Source: Clostridiales bacterium (GTDB taxonomy: Bacteria; Bacillota; Peptococcia; Peptococcales; Peptococcaceae). Taken from it: a stretch of 7,003 nt of DNA. Of this stretch, positions 1 through 5,235 are shown piece after piece. The stretch covers positions 1 through 7,003 of the forward strand of contig QAKL01000090.1 in the NCBI GenBank assembly GCA_003343815.1, in the 5' to 3' direction. Within the stretch, counting starts at the first letter, position 1, and each line of letters begins with the position of its first letter. A program made the position numbers and the translations under genes. Below the pieces are notes generated by a model that was not told the DNA's origin, made no database searches, and worked only from the letters and a program-made list of their open reading frames with translations.

Positions 1-72
1 TGGGCCCACTTGGGATCGAACCAAGGACCGTCCGGTTATGAGCCGGATGCTCTACCCCTGAGCTATAGGCCC
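1..72 (-). tRNA. tRNA with CAU anticodon (elongator Met or Ile2)
   Basis: Read on the minus strand, the segment folds as a full cloverleaf: a 7-bp acceptor stem (GGGCCTA with TGGGCCC, one G-U), a D arm GCTC/GAGC with a short 7-nt loop, an anticodon stem TCCGG/CCGGA around loop CTCATAA, a 5-nt variable loop, and a T arm CTTGG/CCAAG with loop TTCGATC. The anticodon is CAT. The anticodon stem lacks the GGG/CCC pairs of initiator tRNA and the acceptor stem is fully paired at position 1, so an initiator is unlikely. The choice between elongator Met and the lysidine-modified Ile2 tRNA cannot be settled by eye. Position 1 is the discriminator A, so whether CCA is encoded lies outside the window. Confidence 0.95.
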
Positions 73-96
73 GCATAAATTTATCAGAACGTTTCA

Positions 97-125
97 ATTA
101 TATATGATATATGGGTTAAAGTCAA
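97..125 (-). promoter_or_regulatory. Promoter of the CAU tRNA gene
   Basis: On the minus strand a -35 TTGACT (120-125) and a perfect -10 TATAAT (97-102) are separated by exactly 17 bases. Transcription would start near position 90, about 18 bases before the mature tRNA 5' end at 72. Both the sequence and the spacing fit a strong sigma-A promoter for a stable RNA. Confidence 0.85.
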
Positions 126-182
126 GCTTTTTCACGTAAGATATGGAAAAATTATTTTAATTGCTTTTGTGAAAATTAGTGT

Positions 183-200
183 GCAAATATTTGCTAAAAT
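183..200 (+). promoter_or_regulatory. Possible extended -10 promoter with palindrome before regulator 1
   Basis: TAAAAT at 195-200 is preceded by TGC (192-194), giving an extended -10 element; no good -35 lies at the usual distance, as is common for extended -10 promoters. Immediately upstream and overlapping the TG lies a perfect 12-base palindrome GCAAATATTTGC (183-194). A protein bound there would block the promoter, so autoregulation by the Crp/Fnr gene downstream is possible. The rest of the 73-279 gap (207 bases) is AT-rich and shows nothing else I can support. Confidence 0.4.
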
Positions 201-265
201 CAAGTATGAGAAAAGGAATGAGGCGCACGAAGTCGAAATATGAAATATAGAAAAAAGATTGATTG

Positions 266-271
266 AAGGAG
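266..271 (+). promoter_or_regulatory. Ribosome binding site that sets the start of regulator 1
   Basis: AAGGAG lies 8 bases before the ATG at 280. An in-frame TTG at 259 would add seven residues, but this Shine-Dalgarno sequence would then be inside the coding region and the TTG has no comparable site upstream. The ATG at 280 is therefore preferred. Confidence 0.75.
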
Positions 272-279
272 ATGGACGG

Positions 280-957
280 ATGGATTACATGACTTTGCCA
301 GGAGCGAGTGTCAAGATGTTTAAAAAAGGTGAGACGCTGATTAATCAAGGTGAGGCGATTCGCTATGTGTATTATTTGATAGATGGGATCGTGCATCGTA
401 ATGTCTTAACAGAGCGCGGATTGGAAACGACGCTTACTATCAAAAGCGATCACATGAAGCATGAGATTGAGGCGGTGATCGGGGTGTTGATTATTTACAG
501 CGCCGAGGTGGATCAGCCGAAAGTAGCGCAAAGCTCGTTTATTGCCAAGACGGACTGCAAGTGTATTCAGATTCCGGTGCAGTCTTTTTTGAAATATGCT
601 TATCAGGATAGGGACGCTCTGGAGTCGATCGTGCGCTATGCGATGGATAATTATACGCATTTATTGGATATGTATCGCGTCCGTCAGGACAAGGACACGG
701 TAGCCAAGGTCTGCATGTATCTTTTGGAGCAAAGCGAAGGGAAAAACGGCGCTTGCTTGATTAAGGATATTCCGAAGAATATCGATTTAGCTTATCAGCT
801 GGGAGTACATGCGGTGACTATTTCGCGGATTATGGGCAAGCTCAAGGAAGAGGAGATCATCAAAAAAAGAAAGAACGGCTTGGAGATCACCGATATGGAA
901 CGTTTGGAAAATCTGGCGCATCACCTTGAAACCATCAGCTACAGATACAAAAAATAA
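280..957 (+). CDS. Crp/Fnr-family transcriptional regulator 1 (CprK-like)
   Basis: A 225-residue protein with Crp/Fnr architecture: an N-terminal cyclic-nucleotide-binding-like beta-barrel (about 10-100), a long dimerisation helix (about 108-135), and a C-terminal winged helix-turn-helix (about 167-207). The recognition helix reads GVHAVTISRIMGKLK, with the Ser182-Arg183 pair typical of DNA-contacting Crp/Fnr helices and resembling that of CprK, the chlorophenol-sensing regulator of Desulfitobacterium. The Gly-Glu and Arg-Ser phosphate-binding cassette of cAMP-binding members is absent, as is the N-terminal cysteine cluster of oxygen-sensing Fnr; Cys93, Cys95, Cys145 and Cys158 are scattered. 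The effector is therefore probably neither cAMP nor an Fe-S cluster. It lies 143 bases upstream of the sulfotransferase-like gene on the same strand with no clear terminator between, so control of that gene is a natural inference. Confidence 0.93.
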   Translation: MDYMTLPGASVKMFKKGETLINQGEAIRYVYYLIDGIVHRNVLTERGLETTLTIKSDHMKHEIEAVIGVLIIYSAEVDQPKVAQSSFIAKTDCKCIQIPVQSFLKYAYQDRDALESIVRYAMDNYTHLLDMYRVRQDKDTVAKVCMYLLEQSEGKNGACLIKDIPKNIDLAYQLGVHAVTISRIMGKLKEEEIIKKRKNGLEITDMERLENLAHHLETISYRYKK

Positions 958-998
958 TGGGATAAAATTTTTAAGAGTTTAACCCGTGTTATTTACCT

Positions 999-1026
999 TT
1001 GAGTGTGATTTAATTATGATTATAGT
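999..1026 (+). promoter_or_regulatory. Candidate promoter of the sulfotransferase-like gene
   Basis: TTGAGT (999-1004) and TATAGT (1021-1026) are separated by 16 bases, matching sigma-A consensus at 4 and 5 of 6 positions. Transcription would start near 1033, leaving a leader of about 68 bases. The -10 overlaps the left arm of the dyad at 1023-1067, so binding there would interfere with initiation. A weaker TTAA-N4-TTAA symmetry at 971-982, centred about 56 bases before the predicted start, could be an activator site but is very AT-rich. Confidence 0.5.
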
Positions 1027-1067
1027 AAAGATAAAGCTTAAGGCATTCCTTAACAAGGGCTTTACTA
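1023..1067 (+). repeat. Large nested dyad (candidate operator or leader hairpin)
   Basis: The core is a perfect inverted repeat, TTAAGG-CATT-CCTTAA (1038-1053), which can be read as a 5-N6-5 site of the 16-bp size bound by Crp-type dimers. Outside it is a second perfect 8-bp inverted repeat, TAGTAAAG (1023-1030) with CTTTACTA (1060-1067), nearly concentric with the core. If transcribed, the whole element could fold as a long interrupted hairpin, but no T-run follows it, so it is not an ordinary terminator. It lies between the candidate promoter and the ribosome binding site of the sulfotransferase-like gene. Operator for one of the flanking Crp/Fnr regulators is the favoured reading. Confidence 0.6.
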
Positions 1068-1100
1068 ATAACAATAAATAAATATATAGGAGGTATTATT

Positions 1101-2531
1101 ATGGGTACACCAAATGTTTATCCTACCGGCGTCACAGTTTACAATCCAGAAAAAGCTTACAGCGGCTATACTTTAATGGTCGGCGCAGGTTTGGGCGCTA
1201 TTTTGATTGACATGAACGGTAATGTAATTCGCAACTGGAAAGATTTTCAGGGCTTCCCCAACAAAATGCTCCCCGGCGGCTACATCATGGGTTCTTTAGG
1301 CAGACGTAATTCTGATTTTGGCTATCAGGATATGAGCGATGTCACGCAAATTGACTGGGACGGCAATATCGTTTGGAGCTTTAATAAAAAAGAATACTTC
1401 GAAGAAGGTGACAAAAAATACTGGATCGCTCGTCAGCATCATGATTATCAGCGTGAGGGCAATCCGGTCGGTTACTATGTTCCGGGTATGGAGCCGAAAG
1501 TAGACGGCGGCAAAACTTTGATTTTGTGCCACGAAGATTTGTACAACCATAAAATTTCCGATAAACGTTTGCTCGACGACTGCATCATCGAGGTCGATTG
1601 GGAGGGCAACATCATCTGGAAATGGAACGTCAGCGATCACTTCAGAGAATTAGGCTTCTCCGAGCAACAGAAAAACGTCCTCTTCCGTAACCCGAATTAT
1701 CATCATAACGGCGGCGGTCAGTCTGACTGGATGCACATTAACTGCGCAAGCTACCTCGGACCGAACAAATGGTATGACCAGGGTGATGAAAGATTTCATC
1801 CGGATAATATTATTTGGGACTCCCGCGAGGCTAATATTTTGGCGATCATCAGCCATGAGACCGGCAAAATCGTTTGGAAGATGGGTCCTGATTTCACCGA
1901 GAGCCGCGAGTTGAGAATGATCGGTCAGATCATCGGTATGCACCATGCGCATATGATTCCGCAGGGTTTACCCGGTGCCGGCAACATCTTAATTTTCGAT
2001 AACGGCGGTTATGCAGGTTATGGTTTCCCGAGCCGTACTTCTAAAGACGGTACCAAAACCGATTTGCGCGACCACTCCCGTGTACTCGAGATCAACCCGA
2101 TTACTTTGGAGTTGGTTTGGTCCTTTACCGGCGATACTTGGGGTGGCATGAATCCGATGGTTTCCAAACCGAAATTCTACAGCCCGCTTATTTCCAGCGC
2201 GCAGAGACTGCCGAACGGCAATACTTTGGTAACTGAAGGCTGCTTCACTCGTATTTTCGAAGTAACTCCGGAAAAAGAGTTGGTTTGGGAGTTTGTCGCT
2301 CCGTTTGATCTGAATCCGCAGCAGATTTACCGTGCTTATCGTTACCCGTACGAATATGTACCGCAGGTGCCGAAACCGGTAGAAACTGAAATCAAACAAT
2401 TAGACAATAAGAAATTCCGCGTACCTGGCGCTGCTTCGGGTGAGATCACCGATGTGGTCACCGTAGCAGGTACTTGGGGCTGGCCGGGCAAGGTTGATGC
2501 TTGCGTCACAGAGGACAATGCTCCGTTTTAA
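1101..2531 (+). CDS. Aryl-sulfate sulfotransferase (ASST) family beta-propeller, cytosolic type
   Basis: A 476-residue protein, started at an ATG 6 bases after a strong AGGAGGT. Six repeats of the form hydrophobic-Asp/Pro-x-x-Gly-x-hydrophobic-x-Trp mark propeller blades near residues 33-49, 81-97, 161-181, 247-265, 328-347 and 385-402. ASST family landmarks appear in order: DWMHIN (209-214), DSR (240-242) followed by TGKIVWKMG (254-262), a His-rich GMHHAHMIPQG (279-289), the FDNG motif (299-302), HSRVLEI (325-331) and LPNGNTLVTEG (370-380). Family enzymes move sulfate between phenolic esters through a sulfohistidine without PAPS; His212, His281, His282 and His284 are candidate active-site residues. 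Unlike classical ASSTs there is no signal peptide, and no dsbL/dsbI partner is visible, so a cytosolic location is inferred. Residues beyond about 405 form a tail outside the blades. The exact donor and acceptor are unknown. Confidence 0.9.
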   Translation: MGTPNVYPTGVTVYNPEKAYSGYTLMVGAGLGAILIDMNGNVIRNWKDFQGFPNKMLPGGYIMGSLGRRNSDFGYQDMSDVTQIDWDGNIVWSFNKKEYFEEGDKKYWIARQHHDYQREGNPVGYYVPGMEPKVDGGKTLILCHEDLYNHKISDKRLLDDCIIEVDWEGNIIWKWNVSDHFRELGFSEQQKNVLFRNPNYHHNGGGQSDWMHINCASYLGPNKWYDQGDERFHPDNIIWDSREANILAIISHETGKIVWKMGPDFTESRELRMIGQIIGMHHAHMIPQGLPGAGNILIFDNGGYAGYGFPSRTSKDGTKTDLRDHSRVLEINPITLELVWSFTGDTWGGMNPMVSKPKFYSPLISSAQRLPNGNTLVTEGCFTRIFEVTPEKELVWEFVAPFDLNPQQIYRAYRYPYEYVPQVPKPVETEIKQLDNKKFRVPGAASGEITDVVTVAGTWGWPGKVDACVTEDNAPF

Positions 2532-2565
2532 TCGTTAATCCTCTCAAAAAAACTTCTAATAAATT

Positions 2566-2603
2566 TAATATTTCTTTCGTCCATAAGGACGGAAGAAATA
2601 TTA
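2566..2603 (+). terminator. Strong hairpin after the sulfotransferase-like gene
   Basis: A 17-bp stem with one G-U pair closes on the tetraloop ATAA (2583-2586), with arms at 2566-2582 and 2587-2603. It starts 34 bases after the stop codon. The downstream stretch is only moderately T-rich (CTTGTTTAG), so it may terminate partially or protect the upstream mRNA's 3' end, setting different levels for the enzyme and the transporter behind it. Confidence 0.6.
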
Positions 2604-2615
2604 CTTGTTTAGTGA

Positions 2616-2664
2616 GAATAGACTGTAACAGACAGTTGATGAAGAAATAAAAATTTGTCTATTC
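2616..2664 (+). repeat. Inverted repeat in the leader before the permease gene
   Basis: GAATAGAC (2616-2623) and GTCTATTC (2657-2664) form a perfect 8-bp inverted repeat with a 33-base interval. Within the interval ACTGT-N5-ACAGT (2622-2636) makes a smaller dyad. The element sits between the preceding hairpin and the AAGGAG ribosome binding site (2681-2686) of the permease. No convincing promoter could be assigned here, so its role (operator, leader RNA structure or chance) is open. Confidence 0.4.
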
Positions 2665-2694
2665 AAAAAATTCTATCGAAAAGGAGCTGTAGAA

Positions 2695-4185
2695 ATGAGC
2701 ACAGCAAATAACACATCTACCGCAAAAGTCCATTGGACATATTGGCTGCATCTGGCCATCGGTCTTGGTTTTATGTTTCTTTTCCCGCAATTATCACCTA
2801 TTGAGCCTATCACCGAGGTAGGTATGCATGTCTTGGGTGTCTTTATCGGTATGGTGTATTTATGGAGTGCGGTTGACTCGATCTGGCCCAGCTTGCTTGG
2901 CTTGATGTTGATCGCGATGTGTGGCTATATCCCGGAGCAGACCGGTTATGCTGCGGTTAAAACTTTATTTATGAATGCATTCGGTTCGGAAACTGTTATC
3001 ACCGTTATGCTCTGCATGTTCTTGTTTGCTGCTGTCGAGTATGTCGGCTGCACGCAGTATATCACCCGTTTCTTTATGACCAGAAAATTCTTGGAAGACC
3101 GTCCGTATGTGTTCGCTTTCATCTTATTTTTCTGCTCGACCATTATTTCCGGTTTAACGCAAGCTTTGGCATCTTTATTAATCCTCTGGCCGATCGCTGA
3201 GGATGTGTGCCGTAAATTCGGCTATCAGCCGGGTGATAAAATTTTCTACACCATGATCTGCGGTATTTATTTGGGCGCTACTTTAGGCCAGCCGATGCTG
3301 CCGTTTAAAGGTGCTTCCTATGTCGTAGTCAGCGCATTTGTCAATAACTTTGGCACCGATGTCAATTACACTGCCTTTATTGCGTACAATATCATCATGG
3401 CGATCATCTTGTTAGCTTTGTTTTTGGTATTTGTCCGCTTAGTAATTAAACCGGATGTCAGTGGTTTCAAAAATATGAAAGTCGAAGACATCATGGGCGA
3501 AAAATTACCGAAAATGAACTTCCAGCAGAAAATGATTTTCGCGACTATTATTTTCTTTATCGTGGCAATGCTGATCCCGAGCATTATGAGCAAAGAATTA
3601 GCTTTGGTTAAGTTCTTAAATAACGTAGGTTTGACCGGTATTTTGGTCTTCTGCTTGACTGTTTTAATGATTATTCCTTATCAGGGTAAACCGCTTTTGA
3701 GTTTAAAAGGTGTAGCTAAGAAATCTTTCTCTTGGGATGTATTTTTCTTAGTAGCCGCCGCATTATACGGTTGCAACGCTTTGACCAATGCTTCGACCGG
3801 TATTAAACCTTTCTTGGTACAGTTCTTACAGCCGATTTTAGGCGGTCACTCCGATATGGTCTTTGTAGCGATTATCTTGACTTTCGCTATCGTGACGACC
3901 AACTTTGCCAACAACGCCGGTATGGCGACGGTTGTTTTGCCGATTGTCTTGGCATTTACCGACCAGTATCCGGGCATCGATCCGACAGTGCTCTGCATGA
4001 CTGTTTGCATGATCGTATTTGTGGCAATTTTGACTCCGGCAGCTTCGCCGTACTGCGGTATGCTGCATGCACGCAAAGATTTGGTATCGTTTAAACAAAT
4101 CGAGACTTTGTTCTTACCGATGTTGTTTATTGCGCTCTTTACCTATATCTTTGTCGGTTATCACATTGCAGGTTTTCTTTTTTAA
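2695..4185 (+). CDS. SLC13/DASS-like anion permease
   Basis: A 496-residue polytopic inner-membrane protein with about twelve or more hydrophobic stretches (for example 16-32, 42-58, 62-79, 101-118, 137-167, 185-202, 228-252, 279-297, 310-328, 345-362, 386-422, 430-455, 470-492). The N-terminal pattern (PITEVGMHVLGVFIGMVYLW, then IWPSLLGLMLIA) and paired re-entrant-type loops (149-167 with 190-208; 400-417 with 445-458) fit the two-fold repeat of the SLC13/divalent anion:sodium symporter group. Substrates in the group are dicarboxylates, citrate, sulfate and related anions. The Ser-Asn-Thr sodium-site signatures are not recognisable: the equivalent second site reads ANNAGM (405-410), and the first has no SNT. 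Start ATG is 8 bases after AAGGAG. It lies 163 bases behind the sulfotransferase-like gene, same strand, and probably supplies its substrate or exports a product; direction is not known. Confidence 0.88.
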   Translation: MSTANNTSTAKVHWTYWLHLAIGLGFMFLFPQLSPIEPITEVGMHVLGVFIGMVYLWSAVDSIWPSLLGLMLIAMCGYIPEQTGYAAVKTLFMNAFGSETVITVMLCMFLFAAVEYVGCTQYITRFFMTRKFLEDRPYVFAFILFFCSTIISGLTQALASLLILWPIAEDVCRKFGYQPGDKIFYTMICGIYLGATLGQPMLPFKGASYVVVSAFVNNFGTDVNYTAFIAYNIIMAIILLALFLVFVRLVIKPDVSGFKNMKVEDIMGEKLPKMNFQQKMIFATIIFFIVAMLIPSIMSKELALVKFLNNVGLTGILVFCLTVLMIIPYQGKPLLSLKGVAKKSFSWDVFFLVAAALYGCNALTNASTGIKPFLVQFLQPILGGHSDMVFVAIILTFAIVTTNFANNAGMATVVLPIVLAFTDQYPGIDPTVLCMTVCMIVFVAILTPAASPYCGMLHARKDLVSFKQIETLFLPMLFIALFTYIFVGYHIAGFLF

Positions 4186-4205
4186 ATAGACATCTCTTTT
4201 TCATA

Positions 4206-4243
4206 AAAAAAATAAGGATACCGTTTGGTATCCTTATTTTTTT
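4206..4243. terminator. Bidirectional intrinsic terminator
   Basis: A perfect 10-bp stem ATAAGGATACC-type (arms 4213-4222 and 4227-4236, loop GTTT) is flanked by an A-run on the left (4205-4212) and a T-run on the right (4237-4243). It gives a U-tail in both directions and so serves both the permease gene from the left and the convergent regulator 2 gene from the right, whose stop codon is at 4258-4260. Confidence 0.95.
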
Positions 4244-4257
4244 ATGAAATTTGCAAA

Positions 4258-4953
4258 TTATTTTTTCAAAGCGGCTATTTCTTGCTCTAATAAATCCATA
4301 CGATGAATAACCAAACGATCTTTGATTTTAGATACTACGCCTTTCTTTTTGAGCTCATTAAAGAAAGTGACGACATTATTGGGATGAATGTCGTTATAGT
4401 GGGCGATATCTTTTAAGGTAGGAGCGTTATTTATAATGACGGTTTGCGCGTTCTCAGCGGAGGTTTTGCCGAAACGCATAGCTAAATAGTGCAGGTAAAT
4501 ATAAACTTTGGTTTTGGCAATTTGGTTTTGCGATTCCAAAAGCGGCAAATCATTAAAATTGCGGCGGTAATAAGGCTCGTAAATTTGATACAAAATAAGC
4601 TCCGGTGATTTTGCGAGAAATTCTAAATATTCATGGAGCGAGGCGTAATAAATGACGACTGTCGTGGCGGCGACGGAGTATTTATTGAGCAAAGAAATAC
4701 CGGGCGAGCGTAGGAGGATAGAATATTGCGGCATAAAGCCGGTAAAGCGCTCGTTGCCGTTTTCGTTAACAGAATAGATTTTATTGTAGCCTTGCTGGAT
4801 GTAGGCCACGACGTTTTTGCGGACCTCGTCAATGTGGTCGCCTTTGTGAAAAGTTTTTTTGGAAACGTGATTTTCTAAAAAGAAAGTTTCGATTTTTTCG
4901 TTATAAAGCTCATATGAGCCGAATGTATTCGGGTTTTCTAAATCTACAGCCAT
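4258..4953 (-). CDS. Crp/Fnr-like transcriptional regulator 2 (divergent)
   Basis: A 231-residue protein with the overall plan of Crp/Fnr regulators: an N-terminal effector barrel (about 25-115), a connecting helix region (about 135-165), and a C-terminal helix-turn-helix with wing (about 178-223, TLKDIAHYNDIHPNNVVTFF onward to the VHRMDLLEQ-like end). The ATG at 4953 is preceded by GGAGTG (4962-4967) with 8 bases spacing. It is only distantly similar to regulator 1. The recognition helix is unusual: where regulator 1 has Ser-Arg this protein has Val195-Thr196 followed by two Phe, so the usual Arg contact to the G of the half-site is missing. No cAMP phosphate-binding cassette and no cysteine at all are present, ruling out an Fe-S or thiol sensor. 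It faces the phosphodiesterase-like gene divergently and converges on the permease, so local regulation of these is inferred. Confidence 0.88.
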   Translation of the reverse strand: MAVDLENPNTFGSYELYNEKIETFFLENHVSKKTFHKGDHIDEVRKNVVAYIQQGYNKIYSVNENGNERFTGFMPQYSILLRSPGISLLNKYSVAATTVVIYYASLHEYLEFLAKSPELILYQIYEPYYRRNFNDLPLLESQNQIAKTKVYIYLHYLAMRFGKTSAENAQTVIINNAPTLKDIAHYNDIHPNNVVTFFNELKKKGVVSKIKDRLVIHRMDLLEQEIAALKK

Positions 4954-4989
4954 AAATGAATCACTCCGTCTAAAATATTTTACAAATAT

Positions 4990-5018
4990 ATTCTACAATA
5001 AAATAAATATAAAATCAA
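4990..5018 (-). promoter_or_regulatory. Promoter of regulator 2
   Basis: On the minus strand TTGATT (5013-5018) and TAGAAT (4990-4995) are separated by exactly 17 bases, a good sigma-A promoter. Transcription would start near 4983, about 30 bases before the start codon. Confidence 0.65.
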
Positions 5019-5077
5019 TCGCAATTATAAATAAATTCGCAATTACGAAGTGGAAAAATAAAAGACGTTTGCAATTG
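5019..5077. repeat. Repeated GCAATT boxes with a TTCG-N6-CGAA dyad in the divergent control region
   Basis: TCGCAATTA occurs at 5019-5027 and again at 5037-5045, 18 bases apart, and a third copy of the core, TTGCAATTG, at 5069-5077. The middle copy is embedded in an inverted repeat TTCG-CAATTA-CGAA (5036-5049). Its centre is about 60 bases upstream of the predicted start of regulator 2, the position where Crp-type activators often bind. These are candidate binding sites for regulator 2, regulator 1 or both, shared by the divergent genes. Confidence 0.5.
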
Positions 5078-5113
5078 AAAAGAAAAAATTTTTTATAATA
5101 CTGCAAAAGCGAT

Positions 5114-5141
5114 ATGAAATACATAAGAAAAATAGTATAAT
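5114..5141 (+). promoter_or_regulatory. Candidate promoter of the phosphodiesterase-like gene
   Basis: A perfect TATAAT (5136-5141) follows ATGAAA (5114-5119, 4 of 6 to the -35 consensus) at 16 bases. Transcription would start near 5148, giving a leader of about 88 bases containing a GC-rich perfect palindrome GACGGCCGTC (5174-5183). A second TATAAT at 5094-5099 lacks a well-spaced -35 but would place the TTCG-N6-CGAA dyad about 63 bases upstream, suitable for an activated promoter. Which is used cannot be decided by eye. Confidence 0.5.
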
Positions 5142-5235
5142 AAATTCAACAAGCAAGAACAAACACATTGCAAGACGGCCGTCGGTAATGACTCAAACTT
5201 TAGACAAATGAAAAAAATTTTGGGAGGTAATTTTT

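Noticed and set aside
1..72. tRNA as an attachment site for an integrated element carrying the gene cluster
   Set aside because: The tRNA 3' end points left, out of the window, while the cluster lies on its 5' side. No integrase and no repeat of the tRNA 3' end is seen to the right.
259..279. TTG start adding seven residues to regulator 1
   Set aside because: The Shine-Dalgarno sequence AAGGAG would fall inside the coding region and fits the ATG at 280 instead.
1023..1067. Intrinsic terminator for regulator 1
   Set aside because: The dyad is not followed by a T-run (ATAACAATAAATA follows), so termination by the intrinsic mechanism is not supported.
1296..2399. Minus-strand open frames inside the sulfotransferase-like gene
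   Set aside because: They are antisense to a gene with clear family motifs and a strong ribosome binding site, and their translations show no recognisable domain.
4248..4259. Perfect palindrome AATTTGCAAATT overlapping the stop codon of regulator 2
   Set aside because: It lies in AT-rich sequence right beside the terminator, away from any promoter, so chance or terminator flank is the simpler explanation.
5188..5211. Seven-codon leader ORF (MTQTLDK) before the phosphodiesterase-like gene
   Set aside because: It has no ribosome binding site at a proper distance and no run of regulatory codons, so nothing supports translation or attenuation.
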